64,000 nucleotides of DNA from Lacicoccus alkaliphilus DSM 16010 (GTDB lineage: Bacteria; Bacillota; Bacilli; Staphylococcales; Salinicoccaceae): assembly GCF_900142805.1 (NCBI RefSeq), contig NZ_FRCF01000003.1, positions 124,001 through 188,000 of the forward strand, given 5' to 3'. Each line of letters begins with the position of its first letter. Within the stretch, counting starts at the first letter, position 1. Positions 18,752-27,150 of the stretch are shown here, one piece after another. The notes below the pieces were generated by a model, which had not been told where the DNA came from, did no database searches, and saw only the letters and a program-made list of their open reading frames with translations. The translations under genes and the position numbers were made by a program.

Positions 18752-19011
18752 GTCTATTCCTCCTCATTAATATTTATACGGATGTTTTCATATTGAAAAC
18801 GCGTCCTGAATGTATTTGTTTTCTTTATTAACTTAATTGTATGCCAGTTTCTCCGGTGAAGAATTGACCCAGGTCAAGTTTGGGTGTTTTCTTCTTAGGA
18901 AGTCGATTTCATGCGATTTAGCCTTTGCCACTGATGACTTTATCAGGGACCGGGGGATTAAAAATTGATTTATATCAAGAGGAGGGGAAACAACAAAAGG
19001 GCATAAAAAAT
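18752..19011 (-). promoter_or_regulatory. Upstream region of the P-type ATPase with two FNR-type palindromes
   Basis: TTGATTTATATCAA at 18965-18978 is an exact TTGAT-N4-ATCAA FNR box. TTGACCCAGGTCAA at 18863-18876 is a second perfect 5-4-5 palindrome of the same design. They are 102 bp apart, about 112 and 214 bp upstream of the ATPase start. The Crp/Fnr regulator encoded downstream is the obvious candidate to bind them (inference). Confidence 0.7.
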
Positions 19012-19034
19012 ACCCTTTCAAAATATGAAAGGGT
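19012..19034 (-). terminator. Terminator after the M20 amidohydrolase gene
   Basis: The 9-bp stem ACCCTTTCA (19012-19020) pairs with 19026-19034; on the minus strand it runs into a TATTTTTT tract. Confidence 0.85.
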
Positions 19035-19041
19035 GCTTCAT

Positions 19042-20313
19042 TTACTCGGATGTCAGCGACTTTGCAGCTTCGAACAATACTTGAACGGATGACATCATGC
19101 TGTCTTCACGGACATCGAACTTCTCATTGTGATGCCCTGCAGCGAGGTCGGTGCCGAAGATGCAATATGTTGCGTACCCGCCACGTTTCTGTACAGCTTC
19201 CATGAAATAAGTGGCATCTTCCGATCCAGCAGCCGAATTATTCTCGAACTCACTGGTCAGACCGACATTCTCTGCTGACTGATGCATGATTTCGGCAAGT
19301 TCCGGAGAGCCTTTGGAACTGATGGCTTCACCGGCAAGAGTGATTTCATGCTCCACCTGATGCATGACTGCGGCACCTTCGATCACCTTTTCGGCATATT
19401 CCTTCATATACTCATTAAGCTCTGTCGTGGCGCCGCGGATTTCAACCTTCAATTCGGCACTGTCAGGAATGATGTTCCGACCGCTGCCTGCATGGATTTC
19501 CCCGACATTGATGCGTGTGGCACCTTCCGAGTGCCTTGGGATGGAATGCAGATTCAAAATGGTTGAAGCAGCAGCGAGCATCGCATTCTTTCCTTCTTCA
19601 GGGTGTCCCCCTGCATGAGAGGCGACACCTTTGAATGCTACATCGATTTTTGACGAAGCGAGAAAACCGTTGTTTGAAGCGATGAAGTGGTTGAACGGCA
19701 CGTTCAGGCCGATATGTGAAGCGATGAAGTAATCCACATCATCCGCAACACCCGCTTCGACCATCGACCTTGCACCACGGACGCCTTCTTCGGCAGGCTG
19801 GAAAATGAGCTTAATCCTGCCCCGCAATGCATCAGCACTTTCACTGAGGAGGACGGCAAGCCCGAGTCCGATTGTCGTGTGGACATCATGACCGCATGCA
19901 TGCATGTTGTGATTTACCGAACGGAAATGATTCTGGTTTGGAAAATGATTTTCATCTTCACTTTCATAAACAGGCAGTGCATCCATATCCACCCTGAATG
20001 CCACAGTCGGCCCCGGCGTTCCGGTATCCAATATGCCAACGACTCCTGTGTAGCCTTCTTCAAAGTATGGCAGATAATTTTCCACCGCCCCGTGGGCCTT
20101 CGCCCACTCGATGTGCCGGGCTGTCGTCTCCTCGTCCGGTTTGCCCATGCAGAAATCAGGGTGCATGACCTCCCTGCCAAGCTGAATTTCAAACCCAAGT
20201 TTCTCGAGCTGGTCCGCCACTATGGATGCTGTACGCATCTCCATGAATCCGAGTTCGGGATGTTTATGAAAATCCCTTCGCCAAGTGACCAGTTGATTTT
20301 GAAGATCTTTCAT
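19042..20313 (-). CDS. M20 family amidohydrolase (AbgA-like aminobenzoyl-glutamate or amino acid amidase)
   Basis: This 423-residue metalloamidase is of the M20D/AbgA group. Metal-binding motifs are HACGHDVH (about residues 138-145) and QPAEEG (about 172-177), with the VDMDALP sheet before them and HAGGHPEEGKNA in the dimerisation domain. It hydrolyses amide bonds of N-acyl amino acids or p-aminobenzoyl-glutamate; the exact substrate is not determinable. The HxDFCMGKPDEETTARHIEWAKAHGA insert near residues 47-75 is typical of AbgA-like proteins. It is monocistronic. Confidence 0.85.
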   Translation of the reverse strand: MKDLQNQLVTWRRDFHKHPELGFMEMRTASIVADQLEKLGFEIQLGREVMHPDFCMGKPDEETTARHIEWAKAHGAVENYLPYFEEGYTGVVGILDTGTPGPTVAFRVDMDALPVYESEDENHFPNQNHFRSVNHNMHACGHDVHTTIGLGLAVLLSESADALRGRIKLIFQPAEEGVRGARSMVEAGVADDVDYFIASHIGLNVPFNHFIASNNGFLASSKIDVAFKGVASHAGGHPEEGKNAMLAAASTILNLHSIPRHSEGATRINVGEIHAGSGRNIIPDSAELKVEIRGATTELNEYMKEYAEKVIEGAAVMHQVEHEITLAGEAISSKGSPELAEIMHQSAENVGLTSEFENNSAAGSEDATYFMEAVQKRGGYATYCIFGTDLAAGHHNEKFDVREDSMMSSVQVLFEAAKSLTSE

Positions 20314-20436
20314 TATTTCACCTCATGATCATATTTGAATTTACAGTAAATTATATCACTTTTTCACTGTCCATATTTGAGATTGGGCATAATGGGCTGT
20401 AAAATTCCATATACATTATGATGGGAGGCCGCATAT

Positions 20437-21012
20437 ATGGATGAAAAGCAGAAAATGCTTGCCGGGGAATGGTACAGCGCAAATTACGACGGTACGCTGG
20501 TCGAGGAAAGGACCAGGGCCCAGGAATTGTGTCATGAGCTCAATCGGACTCAGCCGGGCGATGGGAAAAGAAGAAAGAAAATCATCGTGGAACTGCTGGG
20601 ATATATTCCTGAAAACCTTAATATATCGAGCCCGTTCATGGTGGATTACGGCTATAATATAAAATTCGGTAAAAATGTTTTCATCAATGTGAACAATTAT
20701 TTCATGGACGGGGGAGAAATCACTTTGGGTGACAATGTCTTTATTGGCCCGTCATGCGGCTTCTACACCGCAGAGCACCCGTTGGATGCAGTCGACCGTC
20801 GCAAAGGACTCGAAAAAACCTCCCCCATCACTGTAGGCGACGACGTATGGATCGGTGCGGACATCAGCGTTATGCCCGGCGTTACAATCGGGGACGGCAG
20901 CGTCATTGGCGCGGGCAGCATCGTTACGAAGGACATTCCGGAGAACAGCCTGGCAATGGGCGTACCGTGTCGTGTTGTGAGGGATATCGGCAAAAAAGTC
21001 CGGTACTTTTGA
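20437..21012 (+). CDS. maa: Maltose/galactoside O-acetyltransferase family protein
   Basis: This 191-residue hexapeptide-repeat acetyltransferase has the N-terminal helical Mac domain (MDEKQKMLAGEWY) and a left-handed beta-helix. The catalytic histidine lies in YTAEHPLD (about residue 113). It transfers acetyl from acetyl-CoA to sugars such as maltose or glucose and probably forms a trimer. GGGAGG lies about nine bases before ATG 20437. Its transcript ends at a hairpin whose 5' arm overlaps the last codons. Confidence 0.88.
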   Translation: MDEKQKMLAGEWYSANYDGTLVEERTRAQELCHELNRTQPGDGKRRKKIIVELLGYIPENLNISSPFMVDYGYNIKFGKNVFINVNNYFMDGGEITLGDNVFIGPSCGFYTAEHPLDAVDRRKGLEKTSPITVGDDVWIGADISVMPGVTIGDGSVIGAGSIVTKDIPENSLAMGVPCRVVRDIGKKVRYF

Positions 21013-21026
21013 AGTACCGGACTTTT
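20996..21026 (+). terminator. Terminator overlapping the 3' end of maa
   Basis: An 11-bp stem AAGTCCGGTAC (20996-21006) pairs with 21014-21024 and is followed by TTTT. The stop codon is in the loop, so the terminator is partly coding. Confidence 0.85.
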
Positions 21027-21045
21027 GAATGTGTGGTGAGCTGTT

Positions 21046-21228
21046 TTATGAATAATAGACTATGACGCTGGCAATCATGAATATCCAAAGCACTGCAGCC
21101 ATGATGATGAAAATATAGTTCCACCTGCTTGTCTCCTGACCTTCCCTGCGGTCCTGCTGTATTCTTCTTGTGAAAGGGATGATGAAGAAAACCATGACCA
21201 GCGTCCCTAAAATCGCCCTGAGAATCAT
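21046..21228 (-). CDS. Small two-helix membrane protein
   Basis: This 60-residue protein has two predicted membrane segments (about residues 3-19 and 38-58) separated by a charged loop RRIQQDRREGQETSRWN. An excellent ribosome binding site (GGAAGGTGATAAC before ATG) supports that it is translated. No family is recognised. It lies alone between maa and dhaM, with its own upstream region shared with neither. Confidence 0.65.
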   Translation of the reverse strand: MILRAILGTLVMVFFIIPFTRRIQQDRREGQETSRWNYIFIIMAAVLWIFMIASVIVYYS

Positions 21229-21371
21229 GTTATCACCTTCCTGACACTACATAATGCTTAGTATATTAGTTATACCCGTTGAAGGAAGTATTTAATTACA
21301 GACATGATTTAAAAGTTGATGAATGGTTTCAAAAGTGCTCATCGACAGGTGCGCCATGCGGTATTTTGAGG

Positions 21372-21409
21372 TAATGCACGACGTTATTAAGTGGTAACGC
21401 CGTGCATTA
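21372..21409 (-). terminator. Long hairpin downstream of dhaM
   Basis: TAATGCACG and CGTTA arms pair with TAACG and CGTGCATTA across an eight-base loop, next to the dhaM stop. No T-run follows, so it may be a 3' stabiliser or a weak terminator. Confidence 0.55.
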
Positions 21410-21418
21410 TACACCCCG

Positions 21419-21781
21419 TCACTTCACCATACCGCTTAATTCGTCCATTATTTCATCGATATTTTTACCGATGCTTATCTCGACCGCAGCCAGGAAGCTG
21501 CCTTCTACAATCGGTGCATTGGCTATCCGGATGTCATGGTCTCCTTCATACATTTCCACGGCCATTTCGAGATTCATCAGACTGGAGCCGATGTCAAAGA
21601 AACAGATGGTATCACTTTCGACTTCAGACAACATATGGTCGATTTGCCCGATATTGGTGCCGATGCCATCCCCGACGCCGCCGGAAGCGTGTACGGTGAC
21701 ACCGGCTGCCATCTGTTCAATGAGCGATTTGGTGCCTGATGCGATATCTTTACTGTGGCTGATGATCAATATTTCCGTCAT
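21419..21781 (-). CDS. dhaM: Dihydroxyacetone kinase phosphoryl donor subunit
   Basis: This 120-residue PTS EIIA-Man-like subunit accepts phosphate from HPr and passes it to DhaL-ADP. The phosphorylated His9 lies in LIISHS. It contains only the EIIA domain, without the HPr and EI-like domains found in E. coli DhaM, as is usual in Firmicutes. Its start overlaps the dhaL stop by four bases (ATGA), completing the dhaK-dhaL-dhaM operon. This unit makes dihydroxyacetone phosphate from PEP and dihydroxyacetone. Confidence 0.92.
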   Translation of the reverse strand: MTEILIISHSKDIASGTKSLIEQMAAGVTVHASGGVGDGIGTNIGQIDHMLSEVESDTICFFDIGSSLMNLEMAVEMYEGDHDIRIANAPIVEGSFLAAVEISIGKNIDEIMDELSGMVK

Positions 21782-22362
21782 CGTTCTTCCTCCTCAAGGG
21801 ACAATGCATTCAGTATATACACGGCACTTTGTGCCCCCGGATCGACTGTACCTCTGGACTTCTCCTTGAAATATGCAGCCCGCCCTTTTGTCGCCGTCAT
21901 ATCTTCCGTATCATCCGCCAATTTCTGCAGGTCTTCAAGCTTAAGGGCGCCGTCCTCCCCGAGCACTTCCCCGGCTTTCGAAATGACATCATACATCGTC
22001 TTTTCCCCGCCGGTGACTTTTCCTTTGGCACTCACAGTTTCAGCAAATATATCAAGTAATTTCTTCAGGTTATCGACGTCTATCTCACCCTTTGCAGCTT
22101 CGCTCATCTTAACGAAGCTGAAACCGTACAGAGGGCCGCTCGCACCGCCTATCGAACTCATCAGTGTTATGCCGGTCTGTTTGAGGATATCCTGTATACT
22201 GCCTTCCGTGACTTTCTCCTTAACCGCATTGAAGCCTCTTTTCATGTTCACCCCGTGATCTCCATCACCGATTTCCCGGTCCAGGGCGGTCAGCTCAGCT
22301 TCCTTATCTGTAAAGACTTCCTGCAGCTTGTGTAAGCGCTGCAGCAGCATCGTGTTATCCAT
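21778..22362 (-). CDS. dhaL: Dihydroxyacetone kinase ADP-binding subunit
   Basis: This 194-residue helical-barrel subunit holds ADP as a permanent cofactor that shuttles phosphate from DhaM to the substrate in DhaK. The Asp triad for Mg-ADP lies in LDREIGDGDHGVNMKRG (about residues 26-42), and SSIGGASGPLYG (about 78-89) is the second nucleotide-binding loop. It lies 11 bases downstream of dhaK and overlaps dhaM. Confidence 0.93.
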   Translation of the reverse strand: MDNTMLLQRLHKLQEVFTDKEAELTALDREIGDGDHGVNMKRGFNAVKEKVTEGSIQDILKQTGITLMSSIGGASGPLYGFSFVKMSEAAKGEIDVDNLKKLLDIFAETVSAKGKVTGGEKTMYDVISKAGEVLGEDGALKLEDLQKLADDTEDMTATKGRAAYFKEKSRGTVDPGAQSAVYILNALSLEEEER

Positions 22363-22373
22363 AATGTTCCTCC

Positions 22374-23336
22374 TTAAAAGTAGGTTGATTCAACAGGAGC
22401 CTCCAACGCAGCGACAATCTGCTCATCATGATCAAGGATTGTGATTGAAAAGCCCTGCATATCCAGGGCAGTCATATAGTCTCCGACAAGCAGCTTCGTG
22501 ACTTTCCTGCCCTTATTTTCCAGTGATGCCATGACATACTTGGTGACGACATAAAGTTCACTGAGAGGCGTTCCGCCCATGCCATTGATCATTACAATCA
22601 ACTCGCTGCTGTCATTATATTTATAGAGTTCTTCCAGCAGCCTGTCAGCAATCTTGTCCACAGTTTCCATCTTCTCACGATATATGCCTTTTTCCCCGTG
22701 GATGCCGATGCCGATTTCCATTTCTTCTTCTTCCAGGCTGAAGCCATAGTCGCCTGTGGTAGGCACCATGCAGGGATGGACTGCCATGCCGATGGAATGT
22801 AAAGTCGTCATCATGCTTTCCGTCTTTTCTTTGACCTGCGCGAGCGAGCGGCCCTCATCCGACAGGTATCCTGCATATTTATGGACGAGGACGGTTCCTG
22901 CCACGCCGCGTCTCATTTCGGCGTCTTCTATGGCAATATCGTCACGGACGATTACAGCGTCCACCTTGTGCCCTTCCGCCTCAGCCATTTCTTTGGCCAT
23001 TTCGAAATTCATGACGTCTCCCGAGTAGTTTTTGATGATCATGAGGACACCATCGCCATTATCGACATGTTTGATGGCTTCAAGGACTTTGTCTGGAGTG
23101 GGCGAGGTGAAGACCTCACCGCAGACTGCCGCATCGAGCATGCCCCCGGCGACATATCCGGCATGCGCAGGCTCGTGACCGCTGCCTCCACCGGAGATGA
23201 GGGCCACCCCCGACTCCTTCCTTTGCTTCCTTACCACGACGGTATCGGCAATGATATCAATGTCCGGATCGTTGATTTTCAGGCCTGCCAGCATATCGCT
23301 GACAAAATGTTCACGGTGATTGATCAGTTTCTTCAT
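22374..23336 (-). CDS. dhaK: Dihydroxyacetone kinase substrate-binding subunit
   Basis: This 320-residue subunit binds dihydroxyacetone covalently as a hemiaminal to a histidine, probably the one in GIGIHGEKG (about residue 215). The GGGSGHEPAHAGYV motif (about 49-62) lines the pocket. It is the first gene of dhaKLM. The single upstream region 23337-23479 is shared with the divergent phosphoesterase gene. I see no clear catabolite-response element there. Confidence 0.93.
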   Translation of the reverse strand: MKKLINHREHFVSDMLAGLKINDPDIDIIADTVVVRKQRKESGVALISGGGSGHEPAHAGYVAGGMLDAAVCGEVFTSPTPDKVLEAIKHVDNGDGVLMIIKNYSGDVMNFEMAKEMAEAEGHKVDAVIVRDDIAIEDAEMRRGVAGTVLVHKYAGYLSDEGRSLAQVKEKTESMMTTLHSIGMAVHPCMVPTTGDYGFSLEEEEMEIGIGIHGEKGIYREKMETVDKIADRLLEELYKYNDSSELIVMINGMGGTPLSELYVVTKYVMASLENKGRKVTKLLVGDYMTALDMQGFSITILDHDEQIVAALEAPVESTYF

Positions 23337-23479
23337 TTTTAAATCCCCCTTTACTTACATTATACTCTTTACACAAATTCATTTAAAATAAAAGGACGGA
23401 TAATTAATATTGGACAAATCTGATTCAGAAATGGAAAATGACGAAGAGAAGGTAGGACGGAGTAAATGGAGTTTTGGAT

Positions 23480-24295
23480 ATGAGGATAGGCATCATCTCT
23501 GATTTGCATATTGACCGTTATAATAACAGCGTGGAGAATATACCGTTATATGAAGAAGCTCTGATAAAAGAGACGAAAAGCCGGAACGTCGATCTGTTAT
23601 TGATCGCCGGGGATATTTCAAACCGCTATGACCTGACGATGGATTTCATACGCAGGGTCTCAAAAGAAAGCAATACGGAAATCAAATTTGTGCCTGGTAA
23701 TCACGATTTGTGGCAGGCTGATATCACCGAGGGCACCGAGGCAGTTCTGGAGCGTTATACCAGGCAGCCGGAATGCCTGATAAAGCGTCCCCTGATCATC
23801 AATGATGAGTGGGCGGTGGCAGGTCATACCGGATGGTATGACTACACATACGCATCCGGTGAATTCACTTTTGAGCGGCTGGAGAGAAGGGCATATTACG
23901 GCGGTACATGGCAGGATAAGAATCATATCGCATGGCGTTATAATGATGCAGGAATGTCCCGTCAATTTTCACAGGCGGTCAGGGGGGACCTTGAAAGTCT
24001 CGGGGGCAGGAAGATCATACTCGTAACGCATGTCGTTACAAACAAGCGTTTCAGGGTGCCGATGCCGCACAGGCTGTTTGATTATTACAATGCCTTCATC
24101 GGCACAAGCGACTTCGATGCGATCTATAACGACTTTCCTGTGCATTACAGCATCATGGGGCACGTACACTTCCGCCATTCGCTGACGGAGGGCGGCATCA
24201 CTTATATATGTCCGTGTCTTGGCTACAAAAGGGAATGGAGGACGGACGATATCGGCACTGAAATCGGAAATGCATATTACGTTATAGAAATATGA
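23480..24295 (+). CDS. Calcineurin-like metallophosphoesterase
   Basis: This 271-residue protein has the complete metallophosphoesterase motif series: DLH, GDIS, GNHD, THV and GHVH in that order, which coordinate a two-metal centre. The substrate is unknown; homologues are often annotated only as phosphoesterases. ATG 23480 is preferred, with GGAG eight bases upstream and the typical MRIGIISDLH start; a TTG at 23474 is in frame but less well placed. It diverges from dhaK and precedes tdk by 72 bases. Confidence 0.8.
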   Translation: MRIGIISDLHIDRYNNSVENIPLYEEALIKETKSRNVDLLLIAGDISNRYDLTMDFIRRVSKESNTEIKFVPGNHDLWQADITEGTEAVLERYTRQPECLIKRPLIINDEWAVAGHTGWYDYTYASGEFTFERLERRAYYGGTWQDKNHIAWRYNDAGMSRQFSQAVRGDLESLGGRKIILVTHVVTNKRFRVPMPHRLFDYYNAFIGTSDFDAIYNDFPVHYSIMGHVHFRHSLTEGGITYICPCLGYKREWRTDDIGTEIGNAYYVIEI

Positions 24296-24367
24296 GGTAT
24301 GAATGGGAAACAAAAGCCAGATTTAATGATTTACAAAGACAGAGTTTATTATTGAAAGGATTTCGTC

Positions 24368-24940
24368 ATGGCTAAGCTATATTATCGTTTCGGTACGATG
24401 CAAAGCAATAAAAGTAATCAGATAATAACCACACATTATCAATACACCACACAGGGCAAACGGTGTCTGGCATATTCGACGCCTGTAGACACAAGGAGCG
24501 GTTTCAAGAAAATCAAATCACGCATCGGTCTCGAGTTGGAAGCCGAATATGTCACCGACAACATTTTCAAACAAGTGAAGTCAGCGCACGAGGAGGAAAA
24601 AGTATACGCTGTGCTGGTGGATGAAGCGCAGTTCCTTAAGAAGTCGGAAGTGCACCACTTAAGTGACATCGCCGATGAACTGGACATCCCTGTCATCGCA
24701 TTCGGTCTTAAGACCGATTTCCGTAATCAGCTGTTCGAAGGCAGCAAAGTGCTCCTTGAACTGGCTGATGCGATAGATGAATTGAAGACTGTATGCCAAT
24801 ACTGCAATAAAAAAGCGACATTGAATATGCGGATGATGGGCGGCCGGCCAGTCAACGTCGGTCAGACCATTCAAATTGGTGATGAAGAATACGTCCCTGT
24901 CTGCAGGAAGTGCTATAAAGAACGACTGCCTCTGGTTTAG
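24368..24940 (+). CDS. tdk: Thymidine kinase (type II)
   Basis: This 190-residue enzyme phosphorylates thymidine for salvage. The N-terminus MAKLYYRFGTMQSNKS aligns with the P-loop of type II thymidine kinases but has SNKS where GKS is usual, so the last loop glycine is replaced by Asn. The catalytic Glu lies in LVDEAQF (about residue 81). Zinc-binding cysteine pairs CQYC and CRKC are intact near the C-terminus. The variant P-loop might weaken ATP binding, or mark a divergent subgroup. Confidence 0.85.
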   Translation: MAKLYYRFGTMQSNKSNQIITTHYQYTTQGKRCLAYSTPVDTRSGFKKIKSRIGLELEAEYVTDNIFKQVKSAHEEEKVYAVLVDEAQFLKKSEVHHLSDIADELDIPVIAFGLKTDFRNQLFEGSKVLLELADAIDELKTVCQYCNKKATLNMRMMGGRPVNVGQTIQIGDEEYVPVCRKCYKERLPLV

Positions 24941-25089
24941 GGGTGGAGGGCCGATATGGGAATATTTCGGCCCTTTTATTATATAATCATGAAAAAGAAA
25001 GTTTAATCGAATTTTAATAATTCTCTAACCATGTTTCCAATCAAGGCGGATATGATGGGAGTAAGTGATCAATGAGCCGGGGGGATTTT

Positions 25090-25767
25090 ATGCAAAAGAT
25101 ATTAGTCGTCGAGGATGACGAAAAAATTGCACGTGTGATACAGCTTGAACTCGAATTTGAATCCTATGATGTCATAAACGCATATACAGGCAAGGAAGCG
25201 ATGAAACTGTTTGAAAAGGAGTCATTCGACCTGATTCTGCTGGATGTAATGATACCTGAACTGAACGGACTTGAAGTGCTCAGGCGGATACGCCAGAAGG
25301 ATGAGCATATCCGCATAATAATGCTGACAGCTCGTGACGCGGTGATGGACAAGGTCAGTGGACTTGATTCGGGGGCCAATGATTATATGACAAAACCCTT
25401 TGAAATAGAAGAACTGCTCGCACGCATCCGCACCCAGCTCAAAGAGAGGGGGATGAATGGTCCTGCAGAATCGGAGGAAATCAATTTCAGGACCATCACA
25501 GTCCGCCCCTCCACAAGGGAAGTGTTCATAGAAGGGGAAGATATCCATCTGACCCAGAAAGAATATGATTTATTTTATTACCTCCTGTCGAATAAAAACC
25601 AGGTGCTGTCCCGGGAGCAGATCATCGAAGCGGTATGGGGATATGACTTTTTCGGGGATACGAACACCGTTGATGTATATGTGAGGTATCTGCGCAAGAA
25701 AATTGATCGGGAAGACCCGTCCGTGATCTCCAGTGTCAGGGGCATTGGATACATGGTAAAGGATTAA
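25090..25767 (+). CDS. arlR: OmpR-family response regulator, ArlR-like
   Basis: This 225-residue response regulator has a receiver domain (phosphoacceptor Asp in LILLDVMIP, about residue 53, with the acidic pair VVEDDE at the N-terminus) and a C-terminal winged helix (TNTVDVYVRYLRKKI). It resembles staphylococcal ArlR. ATG 25090 is favoured by the MQKILVVEDDE start and the GGGGGG site; ATG 25072 is a possible alternative. It is followed three bases after its stop by the cognate kinase. Confidence 0.87.
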   Translation: MQKILVVEDDEKIARVIQLELEFESYDVINAYTGKEAMKLFEKESFDLILLDVMIPELNGLEVLRRIRQKDEHIRIIMLTARDAVMDKVSGLDSGANDYMTKPFEIEELLARIRTQLKERGMNGPAESEEINFRTITVRPSTREVFIEGEDIHLTQKEYDLFYYLLSNKNQVLSREQIIEAVWGYDFFGDTNTVDVYVRYLRKKIDREDPSVISSVRGIGYMVKD

Positions 25768-25770
25768 CGG

Positions 25771-27150
25771 ATGATGAAATTAGGTACTAAAATTCAACTT
25801 TATATCACTGTTATGACGGCAATTGTTGTCATACTGATCAATACATTCGTCTATTTCAGCTATAAAAACTTCTCCCTGGATGCCGAGATGAACCAATTGG
25901 AAGGGCGTGGCATCAATATCATGCAGGAGCTGCAGAATGCCGAGGAAAATGGCATCAACAGACGGGCGGTATTGCAATCACATCTTCTGTCCAATGGCTT
26001 CATCACGCTCGTCAGTGAAACAGGGGAACAGGAATTGAGGATCACCACCAGTGCAAGTTACTCCGAAAGCTTTGAACCCTACAACTCCGGGCAGTACACC
26101 GACGTTGTAACGTATCACGATACACACTTTGTGATGGTCTCCCTGCCGATCATATGGGAAAACGGGGAAGTCTATAATTTACAGATTTATGAAAATATCG
26201 AATTCATATATGATACCTTTAATATATTACAGTGGATCCTCATCATATCGACGGGTATCATCATCATCGTGATTTACCTGCTGAACCGGCTCATTACAAA
26301 CACCATCATCCAGCCGATCAACAGGCTCATCGGCAAGATGAAAGAAACGGATGATACGAGTGGCTACACTATGCTGGAAGTGAGTGACGGTGACACTAAA
26401 GAATTGAAGGACTTGTCGGAATCATTCAATGAGATGATGATGGACCTCAAAAAGAATGATGAACACCAGCAGGCATTCATCATGAACGCCTCGCACGAAC
26501 TGAAAACCCCGATCACAGTCATAGACTCTTACAGCCAGATGCTGAAACGCTTCGGCAAAACGAGGGAAGATATACTTGAGGAGAGCATTGATACGATATC
26601 GGATGAAGCGAAGCGCATGAAATATCTGACTGAACAATTGCTGAGTTTCAGCAAGGCTGCACAGGCAAGGGAGAATATCAGGCCGGAAAGACTGAATATC
26701 AAACGCATGGCCGAGGGACTGCAGGCCCGTCTCGAACCGGTGTATAAGAGGGAGATCCACGTCAATGCCGGGGACGCGGATATCTTCGTGGAGGCGGACC
26801 CGGACAGTCTGGACCAGCTGCTTAAAATATTTCTGGATAATGCATATAAGTACAGCTCCGGGGATATCACCATAGACATTGAAAAAAGCGGTGGTGAAGT
26901 GCTTGTAAGCATCATGGATAAAGGCATCGGCATTCCGGAAGAAGATCTGGATAAGATATTCGACCGCTTCTACCGTGTGGATAAAGCACGTGCAAGAAAA
27001 ACCGGCGGTTCGGGTCTCGGACTTTCCATAGCAGATGAACTGGCCAAAGTGAACGGCATCACACTCGGTGTCGAAAGCCGTCTCGGTGCAGGGACGACAT
27101 TCACATTAAGATTCAATGGAGGGGAGGAGCGGGAAGATGAAAGGCGGTAA
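25771..27150 (+). CDS. arlS: Sensor histidine kinase, ArlS-like
   Basis: This 459-residue membrane kinase has an N-terminal membrane segment (about 10-30), an extracellular sensor region, a second segment (about 155-175), a HAMP domain, the dimerisation domain with phosphoacceptor His in NASHELKTPITV (about residue 240), and a HATPase domain with DNAYKYS, DKGIGI and GGSGLGLSI motifs. It partners ArlR. In staphylococci ArlRS controls surface and autolysis genes and responds to metal and glucose status; that role is known for the family, not shown here. Its 3' end overlaps the next gene by 14 bases. Confidence 0.88.
   Translation: MMKLGTKIQLYITVMTAIVVILINTFVYFSYKNFSLDAEMNQLEGRGINIMQELQNAEENGINRRAVLQSHLLSNGFITLVSETGEQELRITTSASYSESFEPYNSGQYTDVVTYHDTHFVMVSLPIIWENGEVYNLQIYENIEFIYDTFNILQWILIISTGIIIIVIYLLNRLITNTIIQPINRLIGKMKETDDTSGYTMLEVSDGDTKELKDLSESFNEMMMDLKKNDEHQQAFIMNASHELKTPITVIDSYSQMLKRFGKTREDILEESIDTISDEAKRMKYLTEQLLSFSKAAQARENIRPERLNIKRMAEGLQARLEPVYKREIHVNAGDADIFVEADPDSLDQLLKIFLDNAYKYSSGDITIDIEKSGGEVLVSIMDKGIGIPEEDLDKIFDRFYRVDKARARKTGGSGLGLSIADELAKVNGITLGVESRLGAGTTFTLRFNGGEEREDERR

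Noticed and set aside
23466-23483. Five-codon ORF (MEFWI) overlapping the phosphoesterase start
   Set aside because: Its GGAG codon doubles as the ribosome binding site of the main gene; such a short ORF is readily due to chance.
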